From assembly GCF_002887815.1 (NCBI RefSeq), contig NZ_PDHO01000020.1, forward strand, positions 35,278-99,277: a DNA stretch of 64,000 bases. The letters run 5' to 3'. This DNA is from Mycobacterium sp. ENV421 (GTDB taxonomy: Bacteria; Actinomycetota; Actinomycetes; Mycobacteriales; Mycobacteriaceae). Positions 8,209 to 17,824 of this stretch are shown one piece after another. A program made the translations under genes and the position numbers. The notes beneath the pieces were generated by a model. It did no database searches. It was given only the letters and a program-made list of their open reading frames with translations, and had not been told where the DNA came from. Within the stretch, counting starts at the first letter, position 1; every line of letters starts with the position of its first letter.

Positions 8209-8453
8209 GTCGACCCCGGGTACGGCAACAGCGCCATCTCTCTGGCGTTCTTGATCGCGGTCGCGACTTGCCGCTGCTGGCGGACCGTGAGGCCGGTGAC
8301 TCTGCGCGATCGGATCTTTCCGCGTTCGGAGATGAACACCCGCAAGGTGGCGGTGTCCTTGTAGTCGACCTCGCGCAGACCCATTCCGGTGAGAGTGTTG
8401 CGGCGGGGCTTGACCTCCGCCGCGGGGCGCCGGTTCCGGGTTTTGGCCTTCAC
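8205..8453 (-). CDS. rpsR: 30S ribosomal protein S18, zinc-free (C-) paralogue
   Basis: 82 residues. YKDTATLRVFISERGKIRSRRVTGLTVRQQRQVATAIKNAREMALLPY is the S18 core. There are no cysteines, unlike the zinc-binding C+ S18, so this is the alternative copy used under zinc limitation. The start is a GTG at 8453 overlapping the rpsN stop (GTGA). Fourth gene of the leftward rpmB-rpmG-rpsN-rpsR operon behind Zur boxes. In mycobacteria this copy is often called rpsR2. Confidence 0.93.
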   Translation of the reverse strand: MKAKTRNRRPAAEVKPRRNTLTGMGLREVDYKDTATLRVFISERGKIRSRRVTGLTVRQQRQVATAIKNAREMALLPYPGST

Positions 8454-8755
8454 CAGCTCGCCTTCCGCACGCCGGGAAGCTCACCTCGGTGGGCGAGCTC
8501 GCGCACCCGGACCCGCGAGAGCCCGAACTTCCGCAGATGTCCGCGGGGACGGCCGTCGATGGAGTCGCGGTTGCGCACCCGCACCGCGCTGGCATCTCGT
8601 GGCTGGCGCGCCAATTCCTGCTGCGCCTGTAGTTTCTGCTCGGCGGTGCTCTGCGGCGAACAGATGATGCGCTTGAGCTCGCCGCGCCGCTCGGCGTGGC
8701 GGGCGACGATCTCGGCGCGATGGTTGTTCTTGACGATCTTGGATCGCTTGGCCAC
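8450..8755 (-). CDS. rpsN: 30S ribosomal protein S14, zinc-free (C-) paralogue
   Basis: 101 residues, the long S14 form without the CXXC-CXXC zinc module of the short form; the only Cys is in RIICSPQS. The C-terminus RDSIDGRPRGHLRKFGLSRVRVRELAHRGELPGVRKASW is diagnostic of S14. GTG start at 8755, one base after the rpmG stop; 3' end overlaps rpsR. It replaces the zinc-containing S14 when zinc is scarce. Confidence 0.94.
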   Translation of the reverse strand: MAKRSKIVKNNHRAEIVARHAERRGELKRIICSPQSTAEQKLQAQQELARQPRDASAVRVRNRDSIDGRPRGHLRKFGLSRVRVRELAHRGELPGVRKASW

Positions 8756-8756
8756 G

Positions 8757-8921
8757 TCAGCGCTCCTCTCGGAACTCGACGTGGCGACGGATCACGGGGT
8801 CGTATTTCCGCAACACGATCCGATCGGGATCGTTGCGGCGGTTCTTCTTGGTCACGTACGTATACCCGGTGCCGGCGGTCGACCGTAGCTTCACGGTGGG
8901 CCGTATCTCATTGCGTGCCAT
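8757..8921 (-). CDS. rpmG: 50S ribosomal protein L33, zinc-free (C-) paralogue
   Basis: 54 residues: ARNEIRPTVKLRSTAGTGYTYVTKKNRRNDPDRIVLRKYDP is an L33 core with the cysteines of the C+ form replaced. ATG 8921 shares its A with the rpmB stop (TGATG). Second gene of the C- operon. Confidence 0.94.
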   Translation of the reverse strand: MARNEIRPTVKLRSTAGTGYTYVTKKNRRNDPDRIVLRKYDPVIRRHVEFREER

Positions 8922-9157
8922 CAGATTTTCTGTCCTTCCCGGCGCAAGCGCGCCACCACGGCTTCGATCCCGTCGCGGTCGATGACCTTGATGCCCTTGG
9001 CGCTGACCCGAAGCCGGACGCGCCGACCCTCCGCCGGCAGGTAGTAGGTCTTGGTCTGGATATTCGGCGACCAGCGCCGGCTGGTGCGCCGATGCGAGTG
9101 CGACACCGAGTTCCCGAAACCCGGTGAGCGCCCGGTGACTTGGCATCGTGCGGACAT
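8921..9157 (-). CDS. rpmB: 50S ribosomal protein L28, zinc-free (C-) paralogue
   Basis: 78 residues: SARCQVTGRSPGFGNSVSHSHRRTSRRWSPNIQTK is the L28 signature. Only one Cys remains (residue 5), so the zinc-binding CXXC pairs are absent. ATG 9157 is preferred over an upstream in-frame start because the latter would run through the Zur box. First gene of the leftward C- operon; transcription must start between it and the divergent CobW-like gene, where two Zur boxes lie. Confidence 0.93.
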   Translation of the reverse strand: MSARCQVTGRSPGFGNSVSHSHRRTSRRWSPNIQTKTYYLPAEGRRVRLRVSAKGIKVIDRDGIEAVVARLRREGQKI

Positions 9158-9187
9158 CGACAACCCTCCTGCGGCCGTTTGCGTTAT

Positions 9188-9203
9188 TGAAAATGATTTT
9201 CGA
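9188..9203. promoter_or_regulatory. Zur box 1 (rpmB-proximal)
   Basis: TGAAAATGATTTTCGA contains GAAAAT-G-ATTTTC, a perfect palindrome about a central base, matching the mycobacterial Zur consensus core TGAAAATnATTTTCA. It is about 31 bp upstream of rpmB. Zinc-loaded Zur would repress the C- ribosomal operon here. Confidence 0.88.
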
Positions 9204-9242
9204 CAAGTGCCGTCTCGCACTGTAGCGTGTGCCGGCAGTTAA

Positions 9243-9257
9243 TGGAAATCGTTTTCA
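9243..9257. promoter_or_regulatory. Zur box 2 (CobW-like-proximal)
   Basis: TGGAAATCGTTTTCA differs from the Zur consensus in one base of each arm (TGAAAATCATTTTCA). It lies 15 bp before the GTG start of the CobW-like gene. Two boxes 55 bp apart give each divergent operon its own operator. Confidence 0.82.
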
Positions 9258-9271
9258 ATACGGGAGGTGCG

Positions 9272-10492
9272 GTGCGAACCCCGGTACTGCTCGTCGCAGG
9301 TCACGGTGACAGTGACGCCGTGGCCAGAACACTGCTGCGGCAGGAGGGAACTCTGGTCGTGCGGCACCACTTCGACGGCCACGTGGTGCACCGAGTTCTG
9401 ACCACCGTCCAGAACGGCGTCCCAACCTCCGCCGGTTATGTCCTGGAGCTGGACCACGGCTGCCTGTCGTGCACGGTGCGCAATGACCTGCTCCTGCTGT
9501 TGCGCAGACTGCACCGCCGCGGCGATGTGGAGCGGATCGTCGTACACCTGGAGTCCACCCTGGAGCCCGAACCTGTCTGCTGGGCCATCAACCACATCCG
9601 CACCCGCCTCGGTCCCGGCTACGTCGACGGACCCGCGTCCCGCGACGTCGAAATCACCGGCGTCATAACCTGTTTGGATTCACCGACCTGGCTCGCGCAG
9701 GCGCTCTGCGACGACGAGCTCGACGACGGGCGCACCGTGGCCCAGGTGGTGGTCGGCCACTGTGAGTTCGCCGACGTGATCGTGGCGCCGAGAGTGGACC
9801 GCACCACCGTGGCCGTTCTGCGTCGATTGGCGCCCCGCGCGTGGATCATCCAGCTGCCCGATCACGTCGAGGAAGCGGTGGCGAACCTGGAGTCCGGCGC
9901 GCGTCGCGGCCGCAGTGACGATCCGCACGGACCGCTGCTGGACGGTGAGCCACCACTGGACACCGACGGACAGGTGAGCATCCTCGAGTTCGCCGCCGAC
10001 CGCCCGTTTCACCCTGAGCGCCTTCACGACGCGCTCGATGTCCTGCTGACGGGCGTGGTGCGCAGCCGCGGCCGGGTCTGGTTGGCCAATGAGCCCGACA
10101 ACGTGATGTACCTAGAGTCCGCCGGTGGCGGACTGCGCGTCAGCTCGGGCGGAAAGTGGCTGGCGGCGATGAGCGATTCGGAGGTCGCCTACGTCGAGCC
10201 GGAGCGCCGGGTCATGGCAAGCCTGGCGTGGGACGACCGATACGGCGATCGCCGAACGTCGATGACCGTTCTGGTCTGCGGGGCGGAACGCCGCGAGATC
10301 GAGGACGCGCTGTGGCAGGCGTTGGTCACCGACGACGAGATGACCAGTCCCGAAAGCTGGGCCGATTATCCCGACCCGTTCGGCCATTGGCACGAGGAGC
10401 CGTGCGGCGACTCGGCCGGGCACAGCGAATTATCTTCGCCCACAAGCAAGCCCACACCCAAACCCACAACCAACCACGGAGAAGATCGATGA
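9272..10492 (+). CDS. CobW-like protein of the zinc-starvation locus (MRF-like)
   Basis: 406 residues from GTG 9272, chosen because GGGAGG sits just upstream and an earlier start would read through Zur box 2. Overall CobW/COG0523 architecture, but the N-terminus VLLVAGHGDSDAVARTLL lacks a P-loop GK(S/T). The metal motif is reduced to GCLSC (Cys 64 and 67) instead of GCxCC. The same position in M. smegmatis is, to my recollection, held by the MPY recruitment factor (MRF), which is induced by zinc loss and helps hibernation factor MPY bind zinc-free ribosomes; in M. tuberculosis by Rv0106. MRF function here is by homology and synteny. ATGA overlap with rpmE2. Confidence 0.85.
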   Translation: MRTPVLLVAGHGDSDAVARTLLRQEGTLVVRHHFDGHVVHRVLTTVQNGVPTSAGYVLELDHGCLSCTVRNDLLLLLRRLHRRGDVERIVVHLESTLEPEPVCWAINHIRTRLGPGYVDGPASRDVEITGVITCLDSPTWLAQALCDDELDDGRTVAQVVVGHCEFADVIVAPRVDRTTVAVLRRLAPRAWIIQLPDHVEEAVANLESGARRGRSDDPHGPLLDGEPPLDTDGQVSILEFAADRPFHPERLHDALDVLLTGVVRSRGRVWLANEPDNVMYLESAGGGLRVSSGGKWLAAMSDSEVAYVEPERRVMASLAWDDRYGDRRTSMTVLVCGAERREIEDALWQALVTDDEMTSPESWADYPDPFGHWHEEPCGDSAGHSELSSPTSKPTPKPTTNHGEDR

Positions 10493-10738
10493 AACCCGGT
10501 ATCCACCCCGACTACCGCCCGGTGGTCTTCCAGGACGCCACGACGGGCACGACGTTCCTGACTCGTTCCACGGTAACGACGTCACGCACGATCGACGTGG
10601 AGACGGCCGATGGCGTGCGCACCTACCCTCTTGTGGTCGCGGAGGTGACCGCGGACTCTCATCCGTTCTGGACCGGTGAGCGCCGGATCATGGACGCGGC
10701 CGGTCAGGTGGAGAAGTTCCGTCGCCGGTATGGCCGCA

Positions 10739-10755
<17 letters not shown>
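10489..10755 (+). CDS. rpmE2: 50S ribosomal protein L31 type B, zinc-free
   Basis: 88 residues: KPGIHPDYRPVVFQDATTG, then ADSHPFWTGERRIMDAAGQVEKFRRRYG, the signature of type B L31, which lacks the zinc CXXC of type A. ATG 10489 overlaps the CobW-like stop (ATGA), so it shares the Zur-controlled transcript. The 3' end overlaps the convergent fadD gene by 17 bp. Confidence 0.93.
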
Positions 10756-12367
<1,612 letters not shown>

Positions 12368-12413
12368 AGGCCCGAATCTATCGCGGCGGGCAACGCGGCA
12401 GGCCCGGGATCGG

Positions 12414-13436
12414 TTACCCGGTCAGTGCCGCCGGAACCCGGCGGCGGGCCGGCCACCGGAAAGCCCACGGGCGACGGCGCGAATGACGACGCGCCGCCGG
12501 CGATCGGAGCAACTCCAGTTCGACGGGTTCGAGTTCATCGGCATCCAGGTCCGGGGTATCGCGGTACACCCGCGCCAGCGCCCGGCCGAGTTCGGCGCCG
12601 AGCAACTGGCGCATCATGTCGGCGCCCTGACGCGGGTGAGCCAACATCCACGAATGGTGCGCACCCGGCACCCGGTAGAGCGTCCCGTCGGCCCGCTCGG
12701 CCATGTCGTAGGCGTTCTCGAACGGAACGACGCCGTCCTTCTCGCCGTGCACGACGATCGTGGGCACACCGTTGGCGCGCATGGCGACCAGCTTGTCGCC
12801 GAAGTCGCCGGAGCCCAGAAGCGCCCTCAGGGACCCGGACAGTCCGCGCGGCGAGCGCGTATTTCGAGCCAGTGCACCCGCCATCACCCGCAGATAGCCG
12901 GCCATTTCACCCAACGGGAGCCGCCTCGGGTCGCCCTGGGCGTCGACGGCAACGGCCAGTAGCCGCTCGGCGACCGCGCGGGGTGAGCGGTGCCCGGACG
13001 AGATCGACTCGTCGAACGGCGCGCCCGCGGCGGCGTTGAGCAACACCGCCGCCAGCACCCGCTCGGGTGCGCGGGCCGCCAGGTCGACGATCATCCGGCC
13101 ACCCATGGAGTGGCCGAGAAAAACCGCTTTCCGGACGCCCACTGCATCCAGGGCGCGCAGCGTCAGATCGACACGGCGTTCCAGCGTTGCCTCGGCGGGC
13201 AGCCTCGGCGTTCCGCCATGACCGGCGGCGTCGACAGCGATCACGCTGAATCCCAGCGCCCCCAGCCGGCTCAGCAGCCCCAGATAGGCCCGCGCGTTCA
13301 GGCCGTAGCCGTGCAGGAACACCAGCGGGACACCGCGGCCGCCGGTCGAGACGCCGACCCGGTGACCGTCGTCGAGGCGCACCACGTCGTGGCTGAGCCG
13401 GACGCGCGCACCGGAAGGCAGTTCTGTGGTGGTCAC
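12414..13436 (-). CDS. Alpha/beta hydrolase family protein
   Basis: 340 residues from GTG 13436; the frame continues to a TTG at 13508, but the extra 24 residues are basic and not hydrolase-like. The fold is clear: VPLVFLHGYGLNAR (oxyanion loop), nucleophile elbow VFLGHSMGGRM (Ser about 110), acid in VVHGEKDGVVPFENA, and His in PGAHHSWMLAHPRQ. The Arg-rich C-terminus (SRRRPWAFRWPARRRV) is unusual and could contact membrane or nucleic acid. Substrate unknown. Confidence 0.85.
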   Translation of the reverse strand: MTTTELPSGARVRLSHDVVRLDDGHRVGVSTGGRGVPLVFLHGYGLNARAYLGLLSRLGALGFSVIAVDAAGHGGTPRLPAEATLERRVDLTLRALDAVGVRKAVFLGHSMGGRMIVDLAARAPERVLAAVLLNAAAGAPFDESISSGHRSPRAVAERLLAVAVDAQGDPRRLPLGEMAGYLRVMAGALARNTRSPRGLSGSLRALLGSGDFGDKLVAMRANGVPTIVVHGEKDGVVPFENAYDMAERADGTLYRVPGAHHSWMLAHPRQGADMMRQLLGAELGRALARVYRDTPDLDADELEPVELELLRSPAARRHSRRRPWAFRWPARRRVPAALTG

Positions 13437-13531
13437 CGGCCTGGGATTAACCGCAGATCGGCTTCGCACACTGTGTCGTTGGCGACTGATCGGCGCGGGT
13501 GTGAGCAACTCGCCCGTGCCATGCTGGCCCG

Positions 13532-13864
13532 GTGGTTGTGCTGAAATCAGCGGCTCTGTTCCTGGCTGCGGCGCTTCTGGAGATCGGCGGCGCCTGGCTG
13601 GTGTGGCAGGGCGTCCGCGAACATCGAGGCTGGGTTTGGGTCGGCTTCGGTGTAATCGCTTTGGGGGCTTACGGTTTCGTCGCGACGCTGCAGCCCGACC
13701 CGCACTTCGGCCGAATCCTGGCCGCGTATGGCGGGGTATTTGTCGCCGGCTCGCTGCTCTGGGGCATGGCGGCCGATGGTTTTCGCCCGGACCGCTGGGA
13801 TGTGACCGGTTCGATCATCTGCCTGGTGGGGGTGGCGCTGATCATGTACGGCCCACGGTCCTGA
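13532..13864 (+). CDS. YnfA/UPF0060 family small membrane protein
   Basis: 110 residues with four predicted membrane helices (AALFLAAALLEIGGAWLVW; WVWVGFGVIALGAYGFVA; ILAAYGGVFVAGSLLWGM; VTGSIICLVGVALIMYG). The signature Glu in LEIGGAWL and the loop GFRPDRWDVTG are typical of UPF0060, a family related to small multidrug resistance transporters; physiological function is unproven. GTG start at 13532; an alternative GTG is at 13538. Followed by a strong terminator. Confidence 0.9.
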   Translation: MVVLKSAALFLAAALLEIGGAWLVWQGVREHRGWVWVGFGVIALGAYGFVATLQPDPHFGRILAAYGGVFVAGSLLWGMAADGFRPDRWDVTGSIICLVGVALIMYGPRS

Positions 13865-13871
13865 AAGGACA

Positions 13872-13902
13872 AGAACCCGGCCGGGTGCTCCGGCCGGGTT
13901 CT
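13872..13902. terminator. Bidirectional hairpin terminator
   Basis: A perfect 13-bp GC-rich stem (13872-13884 with 13890-13902) and a 5-base loop lie between the convergent YnfA-like and CsbD-like genes. There is no long U tract, as usual in actinobacteria. Confidence 0.85.
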
Positions 13903-13912
13903 CGCACCTCGT

Positions 13913-14146
13913 CTACTGGTGCGACTCTTGTCGCTTCTCTTGGGCCTTCGCCTCGCCGCGAGCCTTCTCGGCCTCGGCTTCCTTGGCCGCGGCGTCACGC
14001 TGAGCCTCGGCCTTGTCCTGCTGCGCCTTGCCCTCTTCGGTGAGGTCATCGCTGCCGGTCACGGCGCCGACGGCTTCCTTGGCCTTGCCCTTGACGTCTT
14101 CGACGACGCCCTTGATGCCCTCTTCGGGTCCGCTGTTGTCTGCCAT
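13913..14146 (-). CDS. CsbD-like / microaggregate-binding-type stress protein
   Basis: 77 residues, very hydrophilic and helical: GPEEGIKGVVEDVKGKAKEAVGAVTG (CsbD-like, with the repeated KG-KxKEAxG pattern), then a Lys/Glu/Ala-rich coiled tail (DKAEAQRDAAAKEAEAEKARG). ATG 14146 has a perfect AAGGAGGA site. Mycobacterial members are general-stress or aggregation-associated; molecular role unknown. Confidence 0.8.
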   Translation of the reverse strand: MADNSGPEEGIKGVVEDVKGKAKEAVGAVTGSDDLTEEGKAQQDKAEAQRDAAAKEAEAEKARGEAKAQEKRQESHQ

Positions 14147-14399
14147 GGGTCCTCCTTGGCGTCTGTTCCTGCAGTGCGGGATGAGGCGCATGCGCACCGT
14201 GCATCCCATTGACCGGGCGATTTCTCGGTCAGCGCCGGTCGTCTTCGACCGCGCAACCGCACATCCGCCCGCAGGTCCGGGGTTCCCGGCCCTGCCCCGA
14301 CTAAACAACTCCAGGCGAATCTGCAGGAGCGGGAACGTTTTCATCGGCAACGACGATGTACCTGGAGGATCATTGGGCGGGAAAAGAGGAGACACGATC

Positions 14400-14714
14400 A
14401 TGCGGACCGCATATGCGCTCGCCGCGGTGGCGGCCGCGGGTGGAATCGTCGCAGGGCCGGCCGCGACGGCGTGGGCCGACAGTTCGGCACAGGCCACGAT
14501 CAGCCAGCTGCAGAGTCAGGGTTACACCGTGAACATCGACCGCATCGGCACGGGTCCGATGTCGAAGTGTGTGGTCACAAATGTGCGCAATCCGCAGACC
14601 GTCACTCAGTGGGTGCCCTATACCGGACCGGGGCGCGGCAACAATCGCACCATTCTGGTGCCGGTGGTCACCAGCCAGACGATCTCGGTGTCACTGGACT
14701 GCAGCGCGCACTAG
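14400..14714 (+). CDS. Secreted conserved mycobacterial protein of unknown function
   Basis: 104 residues from ATG 14400 behind GAGGAG. Residues 1-26 form a Sec signal peptide (AYALAAVAAAGGIVAGPAATAWA-DS). The mature part, QATISQLQSQGYTVNIDRIG then a Cys pair (KCVVTNVRN and SLDCSAH), is a small domain found repeatedly in mycobacteria; it looks like a disulfide-held extracellular domain. No function known. The stop overlaps the convergent nitroreductase-like gene by 4 bp. Confidence 0.8.
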   Translation: MRTAYALAAVAAAGGIVAGPAATAWADSSAQATISQLQSQGYTVNIDRIGTGPMSKCVVTNVRNPQTVTQWVPYTGPGRGNNRTILVPVVTSQTISVSLDCSAH

Positions 14715-15097
14715 TCCAAGTCCACGCGGATGGTGAGCAGGTTGTCTCCCATCGCGCGTACCGCCGCACTGTTCATCCGAGGAAGCTCGGACAGGCGCGC
14801 CCGCGCGTCGTCGTCAGGTAAAACCACGGCGGTTCCGCTGTGCCAGCGACCGCGGACGCGGACCCGTACCCGCGGGTTCGCCGCGATGTTGCGGACATAT
14901 TGGGATCGATCGCCGAATTCCGACACCAGCCAGAACTTTTCACCGTCGAGCCGGCCGCCGATCGGGGTGGTCCGCGGTTGGCCGGATTTTCGCCCGGTCG
15001 TCTCCAGCAGAGTCTGAATCGGGACCAGCCGCATCAGTGGGTTGGCGACCCGCCGCTGGACGAAGTTGACGACGCGCTGCCGTGGAGTCGAAGTCAT
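14711..15097 (-). CDS. Deazaflavin (F420)-dependent nitroreductase-family protein
   Basis: 128 residues from ATG 15097 (a GTG sits immediately before). The pattern LLETTGRKSGQPRTTPIGGRLDGEKFWLVSEFG, then YVRNIAANPRVRVRVRGRWHSGTA is the Ddn/FDOR-A family, which binds F420 and reduces quinones or nitroimidazoles at the membrane. First of three such proteins in the window. Confidence 0.88.
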   Translation of the reverse strand: MTSTPRQRVVNFVQRRVANPLMRLVPIQTLLETTGRKSGQPRTTPIGGRLDGEKFWLVSEFGDRSQYVRNIAANPRVRVRVRGRWHSGTAVVLPDDDARARLSELPRMNSAAVRAMGDNLLTIRVDLD

Positions 15098-15118
15098 CAC
15101 TCCATCGTGGCAGCCCGG

Positions 15119-16258
15119 TCAGGATGCCGCGACGGCCATCTGGGGCTGTGGCACGGCCGGATCGAGCCGGATGGCGGTGATCGCACCGGCGTAGTCCGCC
15201 GCGTACAGCCGGTTCCGCACCGGGTCGACGGCCAGGCAGGACAACTGCGGGCCGATGACGACGCTGTCGACGATCTCGGTGGTGGCGGTGCACATCACCG
15301 CGATCTCGTCACGGTCGACGATGTAGGCGCACGCGCCGCCGCGGCTGAGCACCAGCTGCGTCGGGACCCCACCCATGTCGATGGTGTCGGTGACGCGGGC
15401 CCCGGCGATGTCGATGACATGGATGACGCCGCCGAGTTCAACGTCCCACCCGGTGGCAAAAACGGTGCGGCCGTTGGGCACAACTGCGATGTCACCGATC
15501 GAACCGTCGATGGACACTCCGGCTTTGACCGCACGGGCGGTGGTGTCGACGATCGCCAGCATGCCGCCCGTCGGGGTGGTCAGCGCGGCGAACAGACGCG
15601 TGCCATCGGCATTGAGCCGAACCGTCTCGATGGAGGCGCCGGGCGCGGCCGGGACGGCGATGCTGGTGACGGAGCCGGACTCGATGTCGATGACCGCGAT
15701 ATCGACATCGTCCTCGCCGGTCCTGCCGACGTAGAGAACGTCGCCGGCCGGGCTGACGGCCAGGCCGGAAAGCGTCATGTCGAACGTCTTAGCCGCGAGC
15801 GGTGTCGCGGTGCGGGTGTCGACGGCGATGACGGCATCCTCGGCGTTGGAGGCTGCGCTGACGTAGGCGCGGTCACCGACGATGACGGCCGCGTATGGCT
15901 CGCTGAGCCCGTCGATGGTCGCGGTGACCGACAGCGTGGCGGTGTCGATGACGCCCACCACGTCGGCGCCGTAGTGGGCGGTGATGAGATGACGGCCGTC
16001 CGGGCTGACGGCGATGTCGCTGACGGGTCCGTGCCCGACGGCGAGCGTGCGGGCGACGGTCATCACCGGCGCTGCGATCGGGTCGGTCAGCGGCTCCAGT
16101 CCGGCGCCGCCCAGCAGCTGGGGCAGCAGGTCGCCGATAGGGGTCCGTCGGATCGACGGCAGCGAGGACAGCCACAGAGAGCGCTCCGCGGTGGCCCGCT
16201 CAGCCACCGCGACACCGGTGACATTGGACCCTTCCGTAACTCCCGTTGTGTTTGCCAT
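15119..16258 (-). CDS. YncE/YVTN-type beta-propeller repeat protein
   Basis: 379 residues from ATG 16258. Repeats of about 40 residues carry the YVTN pattern: GPVSDIAVSPDGRHLITAHY, GLAVSPAGDVLYVGRTG, TVRLNADGTRLFAALTT, GDIAVVPNGRTVFATGW, PTQLVLSRGGACAYIVDRD, SCLAVDPVRNRLYAADYAG, consistent with a seven-bladed propeller. No signal peptide is obvious; the N-terminal 60 residues are non-repeat. Likely a scaffold or ligand-binding protein; no enzymatic motif seen. Confidence 0.82.
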   Translation of the reverse strand: MANTTGVTEGSNVTGVAVAERATAERSLWLSSLPSIRRTPIGDLLPQLLGGAGLEPLTDPIAAPVMTVARTLAVGHGPVSDIAVSPDGRHLITAHYGADVVGVIDTATLSVTATIDGLSEPYAAVIVGDRAYVSAASNAEDAVIAVDTRTATPLAAKTFDMTLSGLAVSPAGDVLYVGRTGEDDVDIAVIDIESGSVTSIAVPAAPGASIETVRLNADGTRLFAALTTPTGGMLAIVDTTARAVKAGVSIDGSIGDIAVVPNGRTVFATGWDVELGGVIHVIDIAGARVTDTIDMGGVPTQLVLSRGGACAYIVDRDEIAVMCTATTEIVDSVVIGPQLSCLAVDPVRNRLYAADYAGAITAIRLDPAVPQPQMAVAAS

Positions 16259-16748
16259 GATCTCGTACCTCCGGCGGCCTGGACTGCACCGCGCATTGTC
16301 TTTAGTCGTTTTCGCGTTACCTGCCGGTAACCGCCTGGGTCGAGTGTAGCTAGTCAATTCACGGAGAATTCGCGGCTTTTCGGAACCCATTCCCAAGCAC
16401 GCCGAAGATCTCAGCAACTGCTAAGACAGTGATCGTTATCATTTCGTTGCAAAGGTTTGATGGCCGTGCGAAAAGGTATTCTGACGTGCCCATTTAGCAG
16501 TATTCAAGATCACAGACGAATGGATGCAACGACCCGCGTCCTTAGATTTTCTTACCGGCGCCGGGCCGAAAGAGGCACAAATCACAATGCCTCAGCCGCG
16601 TCTAAATTCCTAAGGAAAGTTCTTAACTTATTGACGCGCCCGGAGCTCCGCCGAGGCAGGATGTGGCCCTCGACGATCTTGATGTCGACCGTGTTCGCTG
16701 ATCGGCAGGCTTAGCGAGTCAGTCTCAGCAATTCGCCAGTGGTCCAGA
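16259..16748. other. 490-bp intergenic region, partly AT-rich
   Basis: No credible gene on either strand. The stretch 16430-16640 is distinctly less GC-rich than the flanks and includes ATCGTTATCATTTCG near 16431-16445. It could hold the promoter of the beta-propeller gene at its left edge; the rest is unexplained. Confidence 0.5.
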
Positions 16749-17753
16749 TCACACCATCTGTTCGACGGTCCCGCGGCTGCGGACCGGATCGCTGCCCAAC
16801 ACATAGGACGGCTCGGTGTGGCCGACCACGGTGCCGCCGGCCACCCGCCGACAGGCTTGCTGGAACTCCGGCAGCGGATCCATCGCGAGGTGCGTCGCGT
16901 TGAGCGCGGCCCAGGTTGCGGCACGCCGCGCGGCTCGTTCCACCGGGTGAGGCGGTTGATGCCCGAGCATCTGCGCCGCCCAGTCCGGCATGCTGTCGCG
17001 GATGGCCCAGTCGAAGAACTTGGCCTCCTGCGGAACGTCCGGATTGTTCTGCAGGTTGGGCCCGGTGAACATGGCGGCGCCGTGAGTCAGGGCCAGCCGC
17101 GGTAGATACGACCGCAGGCAATCGAGGGTCTCGGCCTTGGTCGACGGCAGGTCGGTGCCGCCCAGGGCATGACCGACTCGCACGAACTCGCCGTAGTACC
17201 GGTCGATGTTGCGCAGCGGCGTCGGGTGATAGAGCTCGTGGCCCGTCGCAATCCCCCAGACCACGGTGGCGTAATTCCAGCGCAGCCATTCGGGATCGTC
17301 GGCGTCATAGGGCAAGCCGTCGGGCCGCACTCCCTTGATCGTGTGGTGCATGGCGCGCACGGTTTGGGCAACCCGCTCGGCGGTGGCGGTGGATCCGTAG
17401 GCAGTTCCGATGAAGAACGCCACCGAGTGGGCAAGGCGGACCCCGGACCCTTTGAGATCCAGCCGACCGGTGGGGTTGCCGTCCTCGTCGTGCTCGACGA
17501 CCCGGGAATGATCGGAGCCCATCCAGAAGATGCTCGGGTCGAAGCGCTCGATGAATGCGGCGCACTGCAGTCCGAAGATCAATGCAGGGGTGTGCGAGTG
17601 GACATGCCAGACCGCGCTTCCGGGACCGAACCAGCCCGGGTCGCCCTCGGGTTCGGAAAACTCCAGACCACGAAAGAACTTCCCGCGGATGTTCTTGTCG
17701 AAATCGCCTCTGATCTTGCGCTCGAGAAGCTGGTGCGGCAGTGGCAGTTTCAT
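16749..17753 (-). CDS. MpaB-like oxygenase (DUF2236 family)
   Basis: 334 residues. DPGWFGPGSAVWHVHSHTPALIFGLQCAAFIERFDPS near the N-terminus, then RLAHSVAFFIGTAYGSTATAERVAQTVRAMHHTIKG and WNYATVVWGIATGHELYHPTPLR, are the landmarks of MpaB/latex-clearing-protein-type haem oxygenases (DUF2236), with conserved His in the middle block. In mycobacteria such genes are commonly adjacent to a TetR regulator, as here. Substrate unknown; cleavage of an unsaturated hydrocarbon or lipid is inference. AGGGA site before ATG 17753. Confidence 0.85.
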   Translation of the reverse strand: MKLPLPHQLLERKIRGDFDKNIRGKFFRGLEFSEPEGDPGWFGPGSAVWHVHSHTPALIFGLQCAAFIERFDPSIFWMGSDHSRVVEHDEDGNPTGRLDLKGSGVRLAHSVAFFIGTAYGSTATAERVAQTVRAMHHTIKGVRPDGLPYDADDPEWLRWNYATVVWGIATGHELYHPTPLRNIDRYYGEFVRVGHALGGTDLPSTKAETLDCLRSYLPRLALTHGAAMFTGPNLQNNPDVPQEAKFFDWAIRDSMPDWAAQMLGHQPPHPVERAARRAATWAALNATHLAMDPLPEFQQACRRVAGGTVVGHTEPSYVLGSDPVRSRGTVEQMV

Positions 17754-17782
17754 CTCGGCTGATCCCTTCCGGCGAGCACGCC

Positions 17783-17808
17783 ATTTTGGTTACGCCCGTA
17801 ACCAAAAT
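17783..17808. promoter_or_regulatory. 26-bp perfect palindrome, TetR operator
   Basis: ATTTTGGTTAC-GCCC-GTAACCAAAAT: two perfect 11-bp arms around 4 bp, 29 bp upstream of the MpaB-like start and 16 bp upstream of the TetR start. The position suits repression of both divergent genes by the adjacent TetR protein. Confidence 0.85.
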
Positions 17809-17824
17809 AACATGGCGCCGCCCG

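Noticed and set aside
16457..16714. 85-residue frame in the AT-rich gap
   Set aside because: No ribosome site, no family and no membrane or signal features; treated as non-coding.
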